A stretch of 64,000 nucleotides of DNA from Sva-07 sp963747375 (GTDB lineage Bacteria > Actinomycetota > Acidimicrobiia > Acidimicrobiales > Ilumatobacteraceae), in the NCBI GenBank assembly GCA_963747375.1, contig CAVVFL010000035.1, positions 372,001 through 436,000 of the forward strand, given 5' to 3'. The notes beneath the pieces are model-generated. The model was not told the DNA's origin, ran no database searches, and worked only from the letters and a program-made list of their open reading frames with translations. Made by a program: the position numbers and the translations under genes. Numbering within the stretch: the stretch's first letter is position 1; each line of letters opens with the position of its first letter. Of this stretch, positions 15,287 through 22,880 are shown in pieces.

Positions 15287-16214
15287 GACGAAGAGCAAGA
15301 CACCGAGGATCGGTGTCGTCATCAACCAGGGCAAGCAGCTCGGCTCGGGATTGGAGGAGCTGCGCGCGGCACTCGCAGATCTCGGCCACGCCGATCCGCC
15401 CTGGTACGAGGTCGCCAAGAGCAAGAAGGCGCCGAAGAAGATCCGCAAGATGGTCGAGCAGGACGGCGTCGATCGGGTGCTCGTGTGGGGCGGTGACGGA
15501 ACCGTGCGGCGGGCGATCAACACGATCGTCGGCGACGGCCTCGATGCGTCGATCGGCATTCTTCCTGCCGGTACCGCGAACCTGCTCGCGAACAACCTCG
15601 ATGTGCCGATCGACTTGCGAGGAGCCGTGGAGATCGCAGTGCACGGCGATCCTCGCCCGATCGACGTCGGCGAGATGAACGGCACGTACTTCGCCGTCAT
15701 GGCGGGCGCCGGCTTCGACGCGCTGATGATCCGCGACGCGGACGAAGCCGAGCTGAAGGAGCGATTCGGTCGCGTGGGCTATGTGGTGGCCGGCGTTCGA
15801 AACCGCGACGTGAGCCCCGCCCTGGCACGCATCGAGATCGACGGCGCGCCGTGGTACCACGGCGACGCGAGCTGCGTCATCATCGGCAACGTCGGCACGA
15901 TCCTCGGTGGATTGCCGGCGTTCCCAGATGCGTCGCCGACCGACGGCAAGCTCGACATCGGTGTCGTCGACGCGCGGACCGCCACCGACTGGCTGCGGGT
16001 TCTCGCGAGCGCGACCCTCGAACGCGCCGACAAGTCACCCCTCACCAAGATGGCGAGCGCGGAGACCATCTCGATCCGGTTCGATCGGTCCCTGCCCTGG
16101 GAGGTCGATGGAGGAGACCGTGACCGGGACACGGACTTCGAGATCCGTTGTGTCCCGAACGCCGTGCGGATCTGTCAGCCACGGGTTCGGTCAACCGACG
16201 AGACAGGAGCATGA
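15276..16214 (+). CDS. Diacylglycerol kinase / YegS-like lipid kinase
   Basis: 312 residues with the nucleotide-binding GGDGT at 72-76 and the PAGTANLLANNL motif at 97-108, both hallmarks of the DAGK catalytic domain; the C-terminal beta-sandwich half reads to about residue 300. Enzymes of this fold phosphorylate diacylglycerol, sphingoid bases or related lipids. The pairing of a lipid kinase with PAP2-type phosphatases in overlapping genes suggests a phosphorylation/dephosphorylation pair acting on one lipid pool, which is inference. ATG 15276 lies inside the end of the previous gene, indicating translational coupling. Confidence 0.85.
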   Translation: MGAETKSKTPRIGVVINQGKQLGSGLEELRAALADLGHADPPWYEVAKSKKAPKKIRKMVEQDGVDRVLVWGGDGTVRRAINTIVGDGLDASIGILPAGTANLLANNLDVPIDLRGAVEIAVHGDPRPIDVGEMNGTYFAVMAGAGFDALMIRDADEAELKERFGRVGYVVAGVRNRDVSPALARIEIDGAPWYHGDASCVIIGNVGTILGGLPAFPDASPTDGKLDIGVVDARTATDWLRVLASATLERADKSPLTKMASAETISIRFDRSLPWEVDGGDRDRDTDFEIRCVPNAVRICQPRVRSTDETGA

Positions 16215-16215
16215 G

Positions 16216-17106
16216 ATGAGTACGACCTATCGAGCCGATTCGACGGGCAAGTCCGACGACGTCGGGGTCGAGCGCGCCGAGGAATTCGCCCGCGAACACC
16301 CATCGATCGTGAAGTTCGCCCGCGTCGGTTGGGTGGCGAAGGGCCTGGTGTACGGACTGACCGGGCTGCTCGCGCTGCTGATCGGCGTTCACGCAGCGCG
16401 GGGTACGTCGAGCTCCGACGCGGAGGCGAGCCAAACCGGCGCGATTGCCCGAATCGCCGAGAATTCCTTCGGTGTCGCCCTGCTGATCGTGGTGGCCGCG
16501 GGTCTTGTCGTGTATTCGCTCTGGCGTCTGTTCAGCGTTCTGCTGCCAGGCGGCACGGGGGCACAGGCATGGCTGACCCGGGGCGGCTACGTCGTCAGCG
16601 CCGTCACCTATCTCCTGTTGGCCTGGACCGCGGTCGCCTTCGCTCGCCAGCCCGGCAAACGAGCCGACGGCGAGGACAGCAAGGTCGAGAGCTTCTCGCG
16701 AGATCTGATGGGCAAGGGTTTCGGACGCGCCGCAGTCTTTGCGATCGGTGCGATCCTGATCGCGATCGCCGCTGCGTTCATCTGGAAGGCGCTGAGCGCA
16801 TCGTTCACCAACCAGTTGCTTCCCGGCGGTGTCGGCCCGGTGTCCCATCAGATGATCGTGACGCTCGGCCGTATCGGCTGGGTCGGGCGAGCGGGGATGA
16901 TGGCCTTGATCGGCTTCTTCCTCGCACGCGCCGCAGTGCGGTTCGATCCCAACGACGCGCAGGGCCTCGACGGGTCGCTCCGCAAGGCGACCTCGTCGGG
17001 TGCCGGGACGGCGCTGGTCATGGCCGTGGGGGTCGGACTCCTCGTCTACGGGGTGTTCTGCGTGGTCAGTGCTCCGAAGCGCCGTCTGATCGGAGCTGAA
17101 TCATGA
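16216..17106 (+). CDS. DUF1206-family membrane protein
   Basis: 296 residues with about six membrane segments arranged as three repeats of two helices; each repeat starts with a similar amphipathic lead (FARVGWVAKGLVYGLTGLLA, then LTRGGYVVSAVTYLLLAW, then LGRIGWVGRAGMMALIGFFL). This triplicated pattern is that of DUF1206, whose function is unknown. ATG 16216 is one base past the stop of the lipid-kinase gene and its own stop overlaps the next PAP2 gene by four bases, so it is translated as part of the lipid-phosphate cassette. Confidence 0.78.
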   Translation: MSTTYRADSTGKSDDVGVERAEEFAREHPSIVKFARVGWVAKGLVYGLTGLLALLIGVHAARGTSSSDAEASQTGAIARIAENSFGVALLIVVAAGLVVYSLWRLFSVLLPGGTGAQAWLTRGGYVVSAVTYLLLAWTAVAFARQPGKRADGEDSKVESFSRDLMGKGFGRAAVFAIGAILIAIAAAFIWKALSASFTNQLLPGGVGPVSHQMIVTLGRIGWVGRAGMMALIGFFLARAAVRFDPNDAQGLDGSLRKATSSGAGTALVMAVGVGLLVYGVFCVVSAPKRRLIGAES

Positions 17107-17888
17107 GCGTCGATTCCGTCCGCCGTCCCGAGGATGCGTCGAACGCCCGCTCGCGCGATCACCGATCGTGGGTCCGATCGACGTGGCCGGTCGATCGGCA
17201 CCAGTGGCTGCGCCTCGGCGTTGCGCTTGTCGCGGCGATCGGCGTGTTCACGGCGATCGGGTTGCTCTTGACCGACCTCCTCGCTCCCAACGTGATCACT
17301 CGCTTCGACGAGAACATCGCCGAGCGATTCGCATCCGGGCGCACCCCGCTGAAGAACGATCTCGCTCACTGGGGCTCGTTCATCGCGTCGACCGAGGTCA
17401 AGATCGGTGTGACCGCCCTGTTCGCGCTCGTTGCGGTCGCGATGTGGCGGCGATGGCACGAGACGGTGTTCCTCGCATTCACGTTGATCTTCGAGGCAAC
17501 GGTGTTCATCATCGTCACCTTCATCGTGTCGCGCCCGCGCCCCGACGTGCCGCGGCTGGAAGACTCGCCCGTGAACTCGAGCTATCCGTCGGGCCACGTC
17601 GCGGCGGCAACCGTCTACGGCGCGTTCGTCGTGATCGTCTTCTGGCACACCACCTCCCGGTGGGCCCGATCCGTCGCTGTCGCTTCGTTCGTCGCGGTGG
17701 TCGGGTGTGTCGCCTGGTCGAGGATGTACGAGGGGATGCACTTCCTCAGTGACGTCATCGCCGGCACCGTCCTCGGGCTGAGCTCCCTCGCGATCTGTCT
17801 CGTCGTCCTCGGTGGTCCTTCATCAGCGTTGCCGGCCAGTGCGGAATCCGACGGTGTTGTCGACGCCGACGGACCGACCGGGCGGTGA
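17103..17888 (+). CDS. PAP2-family membrane protein (second of three)
   Basis: 261 residues with several membrane segments. Motif 2 is SYPSGHVAAA and motif 3 is SRMYEGMHFLSDV, both with the catalytic His. Motif 1 reads TFIVSRPRP: the leading Lys of the usual K-x-x-V-x-R-x-R-P is Thr. This copy is more distant from the other two PAP2 proteins here. ATG 17103 overlaps the DUF1206 stop (ATGA) and its own stop overlaps the hydrolase start (GTGA). Whether the changed first motif alters substrate choice cannot be told from sequence. Confidence 0.82.
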   Translation: MSVDSVRRPEDASNARSRDHRSWVRSTWPVDRHQWLRLGVALVAAIGVFTAIGLLLTDLLAPNVITRFDENIAERFASGRTPLKNDLAHWGSFIASTEVKIGVTALFALVAVAMWRRWHETVFLAFTLIFEATVFIIVTFIVSRPRPDVPRLEDSPVNSSYPSGHVAAATVYGAFVVIVFWHTTSRWARSVAVASFVAVVGCVAWSRMYEGMHFLSDVIAGTVLGLSSLAICLVVLGGPSSALPASAESDGVVDADGPTGR

Positions 17889-19144
17889 CGGTCGCATACG
17901 GTGCGGCCATGGAGGAACTCGACACCCCGCTCGACACCCCGCTCGACGCCGGGCTCGACACCGTGCTCGGCGGCGCACGGCCCTTCGGCCTCGGATACTG
18001 GCCGCTCGCGGAGGATGACCCGGGCGTCGCCGTGCGACGCGAGGCGGTTCGCCTCGTGTCACCCGACGGCGCGCTCGTCCGTGGCGTGCTGTGGACCCCG
18101 CCGGTCGGCACCCCGTGGAAGACGGCGGTCATCCTCTCGCACCCTCGCGGCGACTTCAGCGTGCACTACGCCTGTCCGCTGCTGGCAGCCGCCGGCTACG
18201 CCGTGCTCGGCTTCGGGACGCGCTACATGAACAACGACACCGATTGCCTCCACGAGGCCTGCATCACCGATGTGCAGACGGCCCACGAGGAGATGATTCG
18301 CCGTGGTGCGGAGGCCGTGGTCCTGCTCGGCAACTCCGGAGGCGGGTCGCTGATGGCGATGGCGAACGCCGAACTCGGCATCGGCGACGGCTGGGTGGGC
18401 ATGGCCGCCCACCCCGGCGAGGGTGTGTTCATGCTGCAGGTGATCGACCCGTCGGTCGCCGACGAGACCGATCCGTTCTCCACGGTGCCCGAACTCGACA
18501 TGTACCACCCGGACAACGGATGGCGGCCCTGGCCCGAGCCCTGCTCGTACGATGCGGCCTGGCTCCGGACGTACCGGGCAGCGCAGGTCGCTCGCGTGGC
18601 CCGCATCGACGCGATTGCGACGGCGTCGATCGCCGACTCGGCGGGGGTGGTGCCGGAGCTCAAGCGCACCGACAAGTCCGACGATCCCACTCGCTGGCGA
18701 GACCTCCGGCGGCGTGCTGTGTTCACGCGCTACCTCACGATCTATCGCACGCTCGCCGATCCGGCCTACCTCGACCTGTCGATCGACCCCGATGACCGGC
18801 CGATGGGATCGTTGTTCGCGTTCCCCGACCCGTTCGACGCCAACTATGGGCGGGGCGGGTTGGCGCGCACGATGACCGCCCGCGGCTGGTTGAGTACGTG
18901 GTCGGGCCTGTCGAGCGACGCCAAGCTCGCCGACACGATGCCGAAGGTCACGGTGCCGACGATGCTCGTGCACCCCACCGCGGACACCGAGATCCGCCTG
19001 TGGCAGGCCAAGGAGATCGTCGATGCCGCTGGGGCCGACGACGTCACGTACCTCGAGATGAAGGGCGCCCCGCACTACCTGGAAGGGCATCGCCCCGAGG
19101 CGATGGCCGCCGTCGCCGAGTGGATCGCGGCCCGCTTCCCTTGA
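17885..19144 (+). CDS. Alpha/beta hydrolase
   Basis: 419 residues from GTG 17885 (GTGA overlap with the preceding gene); ATG 17909 is an alternative start. The fold is marked by ILSHPRGDFSVHYACPLLAA, the nucleophile elbow LLGNSGGGSLM (Ser), the acid in HPTADTEI and the base in APHYLEGHRPE. It has no signal peptide. The N-terminus carries a four-residue repeat (LDTP LDTP LDAG LDTV). An esterase or lipase-like role would fit its place at the end of the lipid-phosphate run, but the substrate is unknown. Confidence 0.75.
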   Translation: MTVAYGAAMEELDTPLDTPLDAGLDTVLGGARPFGLGYWPLAEDDPGVAVRREAVRLVSPDGALVRGVLWTPPVGTPWKTAVILSHPRGDFSVHYACPLLAAAGYAVLGFGTRYMNNDTDCLHEACITDVQTAHEEMIRRGAEAVVLLGNSGGGSLMAMANAELGIGDGWVGMAAHPGEGVFMLQVIDPSVADETDPFSTVPELDMYHPDNGWRPWPEPCSYDAAWLRTYRAAQVARVARIDAIATASIADSAGVVPELKRTDKSDDPTRWRDLRRRAVFTRYLTIYRTLADPAYLDLSIDPDDRPMGSLFAFPDPFDANYGRGGLARTMTARGWLSTWSGLSSDAKLADTMPKVTVPTMLVHPTADTEIRLWQAKEIVDAAGADDVTYLEMKGAPHYLEGHRPEAMAAVAEWIAARFP

Positions 19145-19777
19145 TCACTCGCGCCGGCTGATGGCGAGCCGCACCCCGAGTGCGGCGATCGCCAGGCCGC
19201 CGGCTCCGCCGAGTCGTTCGAGTCGGCGGGGCGAGCGAGCGAACCACAGTCGTGCCGTGCCTGCCACGAGGCCCCACACACTGTCCGACACGAGCGCCAC
19301 GGCGACGAAGACGAGGCCGAGCACGGCCATCTGCGCCGCCGCCGGGGCGCCGTCGGCGTTGACGTACTGCGGCAGGACCGCGGCGAAGAAGACGATCGTC
19401 TTCGGGTTCGAGATGCCGACGATGAAGCCATCGAGCAGGATCGATCCGTGGGGCTGGATCTCGGTTGCATCGACCACCTGGGCGAGCTCACTGCGGCGAC
19501 GGAAGGTCTGAACTCCGAGCCAGACCAGGTAGAGGGCTCCGACGAACTTCACGGTGTTGTAGGCCACGATCGACCGCTCGAGCAGTGCCCCGACGCCGAC
19601 CGCGACGAGCAGCACCTGCACGTAGAACCCCGCCGCGTTGCCCACGACGGTGAGCAGTGCGGCCCGGCGACCATATGCGAGGGCTCTGCTCACGACGAAC
19701 ATCACACTCGGACCTGGGATGATGATGATCGCGAAGGCCAGAACGGCGAAGGCCAACAATGCATCGGGCGGCGGCAC
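19145..19777 (-). CDS. LysE/RhtB-family amino acid exporter
   Basis: 210 residues from GTG 19777, six membrane segments. The family signature is visible near the N-terminus (IIIIPGPSVMFVVSRALAYG) and in the middle (GFIVGISNPKTIVFFAAVLP with the conserved NPK). These proteins export amino acids or homoserine lactones; the substrate is not predictable here. The gene is on the minus strand between two plus-strand genes, ending back to back with the hydrolase (one base apart) and starting 85 bases from the third PAP2 gene, so it is outside the coupled run. Confidence 0.85.
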   Translation of the reverse strand: MPPPDALLAFAVLAFAIIIIPGPSVMFVVSRALAYGRRAALLTVVGNAAGFYVQVLLVAVGVGALLERSIVAYNTVKFVGALYLVWLGVQTFRRRSELAQVVDATEIQPHGSILLDGFIVGISNPKTIVFFAAVLPQYVNADGAPAAAQMAVLGLVFVAVALVSDSVWGLVAGTARLWFARSPRRLERLGGAGGLAIAALGVRLAISRRE

Positions 19778-19862
19778 GATCGCATCTTGACCGTCCGGAG
19801 GCAATTCGCTCCAGTCGATTCGGGACGAGAGGGCCACACGCTGAACGGCTAGACAGTCCTCG

Positions 19863-20552
19863 ATGGCTGTCGAGGGCAGAATTCGGGGAGCTCTGGGCGG
19901 CGCAGTCGTGATCGTCGCGGTGCTGCTCGTCGGTTGGCTGCTGTCGACGGTCGACAGCGGTCGAGGGTTTGCTCGATGGGACTGGACACTCGCCGAGTGG
20001 GGCTCGACGCATGCCACCGATCGTTCCACCGACTTCTGGACGTTCGTGGCCCGGCTCGGCAGTGCTGTCGTGCTGGTCCCGGTGATGTCGATGGTTGCGT
20101 TGGTCGACTGGCGCCGACTGCATGAGGGACGCGCAGTCGTGTTCCTCGCCGTCGTCGGTTTCGGCGAATCCGTTGTGAACAGCTTGCTCAAGCGGCTCGT
20201 CGATCGGGATCGGCCACCGGTCGTGCATCTCGTCGATGCCGCTGGGCAGGCGTTTCCCTCGGGCCATTCAGCTGCGGCAGCGTCGTGTTGGCTCGCCATC
20301 GCCCTCGTCGCTCGCCGATGGTCGCCGCACGAGGCGTGGAGGTCGGGGTTGATGGTTGTCGGGGCCGTCGCGGTGGCGGGCATGGTGGCTCTCAGCCGGA
20401 CGCTGCTCGGCGTGCACTGGCTGACCGATGTGCTCGCGGGTCTGGTCGTGGGGTGGTCGTGGTGCCTGGTGTGGGCGCTCGTGCTGGGCATCGTGCCCGC
20501 GACGTCCAGTTCTGCGTTGACCGGCGGCGAACGCGTGACCTATCATTCGTAG
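19863..20552 (+). CDS. PAP2-family membrane phosphatase (third of three)
   Basis: 229 residues, with all three motifs intact: KRLVDRDRP, AFPSGHSAAAA and SRTLLGVHWLTD. It is a clear paralogue of the protein at 14384-15286 but lacks that protein's 60-residue N-terminal membrane extension. ATG 19863 opens MAVEGRIRGALGGAVVIVAV. The gene is divergent from the LysE exporter. Its last 36 bases contain the promoter of the next gene. Confidence 0.85.
   Translation: MAVEGRIRGALGGAVVIVAVLLVGWLLSTVDSGRGFARWDWTLAEWGSTHATDRSTDFWTFVARLGSAVVLVPVMSMVALVDWRRLHEGRAVVFLAVVGFGESVVNSLLKRLVDRDRPPVVHLVDAAGQAFPSGHSAAAASCWLAIALVARRWSPHEAWRSGLMVVGAVAVAGMVALSRTLLGVHWLTDVLAGLVVGWSWCLVWALVLGIVPATSSSALTGGERVTYHS
20517..20546 (+). 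promoter_or_regulatory. Promoter of the epoxide-hydrolase-like gene
   Basis: TTGACC (20517-20522), 18 bases, TATCAT (20541-20546), the best consensus match outside the ribosomal promoters. It lies inside the end of the PAP2 coding region. The predicted start of transcription falls in the palindrome at 20549-20562. Confidence 0.6.
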
Positions 20553-20562
20553 TGACCACTAC
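20549..20562. promoter_or_regulatory. Palindromic candidate operator
   Basis: GTAGTG-AC-CACTAC, a perfect 14-base palindrome three bases after the -10 box. A dimeric repressor bound here would cover the transcription start. The likely regulator is not adjacent, and none can be named. Confidence 0.45.
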
Positions 20563-20605
20563 AAACTGGCGTGCAGGATCGCCGTACGAGCCGAAGGAGC
20601 CCCGA

Positions 20606-20998
20606 ATGACCGAATCTCCACGCAACCCGATGGATGTCGCCACTGCGTTTCTCGATGCCATGGTCGAGATGAACTTCGACGAGGCGCTCACCCACATCGC
20701 CGACGACTGCGAATACACGAACATTCCGATGTCCACGGTGCGCGGGCCTGCCGGTGTTCGGGAGGTGCTCGAGCCGTTCTTCGCTCCCATCCACGAGAAC
20801 GAATTCGTCATGCTGCGCAGCGCCGCGACTGGGCCGGTCGTGTTCTTCGAGCGGCTCGATCGCCACCGGCTCGATCATGGGTGGCGGGAACTGCCGGTCA
20901 ACAGCGTGTTCGAGGTGCACGACGGACGCATCACGGTGTGGCGCGACTATTTCGATCTCCTGACCGCCGCCAAGATCCACGATCCGGCTGCCGACTGA
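20606..20998 (+). CDS. Limonene-1,2-epoxide hydrolase-family protein
   Basis: 130 residues, the size of the SnoaL/NTF2-fold epoxide hydrolases. The catalytic set known from the Rhodococcus enzyme has counterparts: Y-x-N in CEYTNIPM (Tyr and Asn), R-x-D in FERLDRHR (Arg and Asp) and the second Asp in VWRDYFD. That supports an active epoxide hydrolase rather than a polyketide cyclase, though the natural substrate is unknown. ATG 20606 follows GAAGGAG by six bases. It has its own promoter and palindromic site, so it is probably induced on its own. It is the last gene of the block before rplC. Confidence 0.8.
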   Translation: MTESPRNPMDVATAFLDAMVEMNFDEALTHIADDCEYTNIPMSTVRGPAGVREVLEPFFAPIHENEFVMLRSAATGPVVFFERLDRHRLDHGWRELPVNSVFEVHDGRITVWRDYFDLLTAAKIHDPAAD

Positions 20999-21025
20999 CG
21001 CGGCGCACATCTCGCGACCGGGGTG

Positions 21026-21054
21026 TTGGAAGCGTGCTCGGGCGCCCATAGCAT
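21026..21054 (+). promoter_or_regulatory. Promoter of the rplC (S10/spc) operon
   Basis: TTGGAA (21026-21031), 17 bases, TAGCAT (21049-21054), preceded by GGGCGCCCA and followed by TGCATGG, almost the same as at rpsL. It gives a leader of about 220 bases before rplC with several short inverted repeats around 21160-21260 but no gene; this is a plausible place for ribosomal-protein autoregulation, which I cannot confirm by eye. Confidence 0.65.
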
Positions 21055-21282
21055 TGCATGGCCGTGGTCGGAAGGCATTCCGCTCACCACTCCATTCAGC
21101 AACTGATGTCTGTGTAGGCCACCCGCAGCGATCGGGACCGGAACCGCTCAGCAACTACATGATCTCGTGCTCCGCACGCTCGTCCTGCCACGAACCGTGG
21201 TAGCCGCAGCGGCGGAGCATTTGCGTGGATAGCCGTTCGTCACCAGACGAGCGGCTCGATCAACACAAAGGAAAATGCCGCC

Positions 21283-21930
21283 ATGGCACAACAATCGATC
21301 GTCGGCGAGAAAGTCGGCATGACACAGACGTGGGTGGACGACAAGGTCGTTCCGGTCACCGTCTTGCGCGTCGAACCGATGCGCATCGTCCAGATCAAGA
21401 CCAACGAACGCGACGGCTACACCGCCCTGCAGGTGACCTACGGGCACCGCAAGGCGAACAAGCTCACCAAGCCGGCGCTCGGCCACTTCGAGAAGGCCGG
21501 CGTCGAGCCGGGCAAGCGCCTCGTGGAACTCCGCCTCGACAACGTCGACGGCTTCGAGGTCGGCCAGGAGCTGACCGTCGAGCAGATCCCCGCCGGCACG
21601 ATGGTCGACGTCACGGGCACCAGCCGGGGCAAGGGCTTCGCCGGCGTCATGAAGCGTCACAACTTCAAGGGCCAGCCCGCATCGCACGGCAACAACAAGA
21701 GCCACCGCAAGCCTGGCGCCATCGGCTCGTGTGCCTTCCCGGCACGCGTGTTCAAGGGCCAGCGCATGGCGGGCCACATGGGTCACGAGCAGGTCACCAC
21801 ACAGAACCTCGTGGTCGTCGAATCCGACGCCGAGCGCAACCTGTTGCTGATCCGTGGCTCGGTCCCCGGTCCCGCCGGTGGTGTCGTCCTCGTGCGCAAC
21901 GCCGTGAAGTTCGCAGGAAAGGCAGGCTGA
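21283..21930 (+). CDS. rplC: 50S ribosomal protein L3
   Basis: 215 residues, early-assembly 23S rRNA-binding protein. It has the conserved GVMKRHNFKGQPASHGNNK loop, where the glutamine methylated in E. coli L3 sits, and KGQRMAGHMGHEQVT. ATG 21283 follows AAAGGAA. It is normally the second gene of the S10 operon; here it is effectively the first, with its own promoter, because rpsJ is almost 10 kb upstream. Confidence 0.97.
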   Translation: MAQQSIVGEKVGMTQTWVDDKVVPVTVLRVEPMRIVQIKTNERDGYTALQVTYGHRKANKLTKPALGHFEKAGVEPGKRLVELRLDNVDGFEVGQELTVEQIPAGTMVDVTGTSRGKGFAGVMKRHNFKGQPASHGNNKSHRKPGAIGSCAFPARVFKGQRMAGHMGHEQVTTQNLVVVESDAERNLLLIRGSVPGPAGGVVLVRNAVKFAGKAG

Positions 21931-21932
21931 CC

Positions 21933-22589
21933 ATGGCCGATCTCACCCTCAAGACCGCAGCCGGCAAGGACAGCGGAACGATCGCACTCGACGACGAGGT
22001 CTTCGGCGTCCAGCCGAACGTCCCGGTCATGCACCAGGTCGTCACCGCCCAGCTCGCCGCCCGCCGCTCGGGCACGCAGAGCACCAAGACCCGCGCCGAC
22101 GTGAGCGGTGGCGGACGCAAGCCGTACGCCCAGAAGGGCACCGGCAACGCCCGCCAGGGCTCGATCCGAGCACCGCACTTCTCCGGTGGCGGCGTGGCCC
22201 TCGGCCCGAAGCCCCGCAAGTACGACCAGAAGACCCCCAAGAAGATGGTGAAGTTGGCACTGCGCTCGGCGCTGTCCGACCGTGCCGCCGAAGGCAAGGT
22301 CGTCGTCGTCGACAGCTGGGGCTTCGAAACCCCCAAGACCAAAGAGGCCAAGGCTGCGCTCGACGCACTCGGCATCACCGGCACCGCACTGGTGGTCGTC
22401 GGCCGTGACGACGCTGCCGCAGCGCTGAGCTTCCGCAACCTGCCCAAGGTGCAGATCATCGGCCCCGGCGAACTCAACGCCTACGACGTGCTCTGCAACG
22501 AGTGGATCGTGTTCACCAAGGACGTCCTGCCCGCCGGCACGCCGACCTCTGCGCCAGTCGATGCCGAGTCGAAGGATGAGGAATCATGA
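21933..22589 (+). CDS. rplD: 50S ribosomal protein L4
   Basis: 218 residues. The exit-tunnel loop GGGRKPYAQKGTGNARQGSI with RAPHFSGGGVALGPKPRKY is intact and shows none of the usual macrolide-resistance changes that I can recognise. ATG 21933 is two bases after the rplC stop, and the gene overlaps rplW by four bases (ATGA). In E. coli L4 also represses its own operon; that is not known for this group. Confidence 0.97.
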   Translation: MADLTLKTAAGKDSGTIALDDEVFGVQPNVPVMHQVVTAQLAARRSGTQSTKTRADVSGGGRKPYAQKGTGNARQGSIRAPHFSGGGVALGPKPRKYDQKTPKKMVKLALRSALSDRAAEGKVVVVDSWGFETPKTKEAKAALDALGITGTALVVVGRDDAAAALSFRNLPKVQIIGPGELNAYDVLCNEWIVFTKDVLPAGTPTSAPVDAESKDEES

Positions 22590-22873
22590 AAGATCCCCGC
22601 GACATCATCATTGCTCCGATCGTCTCGGAGAAGAGCTACGCCCTCATCGAGACCGGCGTCTACACCTTCAAGGTGAGCCCCAAGGCCTCGAAGCCCGAGA
22701 TCCGCGACGCCGTCGAGGCGATCTGGGGCGTCGAGGTGCTCAAGGTCAACACCTTGAACCGCAACGGCAAGCGCAAGCGCACCCGTGGCACCAACCGCAT
22801 CGGTACCCGGCCCGACACGAAGCGGGCCATCGTCACCCTGGCAGCGGGCGAAATCCCGCTGTTCGAGAACTGA
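22586..22873 (+). CDS. rplW: 50S ribosomal protein L23
   Basis: 95 residues at the tunnel exit, docking site for trigger factor and SRP. It opens MKDPRDIIIAPIVSEKSYAL and carries the RNA-binding loop NRNGKRKRTRGTNRIGTRPD. ATG 22586 overlaps the rplD stop. Confidence 0.97.
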   Translation: MKDPRDIIIAPIVSEKSYALIETGVYTFKVSPKASKPEIRDAVEAIWGVEVLKVNTLNRNGKRKRTRGTNRIGTRPDTKRAIVTLAAGEIPLFEN

Positions 22874-22880
22874 GCTGATC

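Noticed and set aside
12671..15700. 1009-codon minus-strand open frame opposite PhoD, PAP2 and the lipid kinase
   Set aside because: Spans several real plus-strand genes and reads as Arg/Asp/His-rich shadow sequence without domains.
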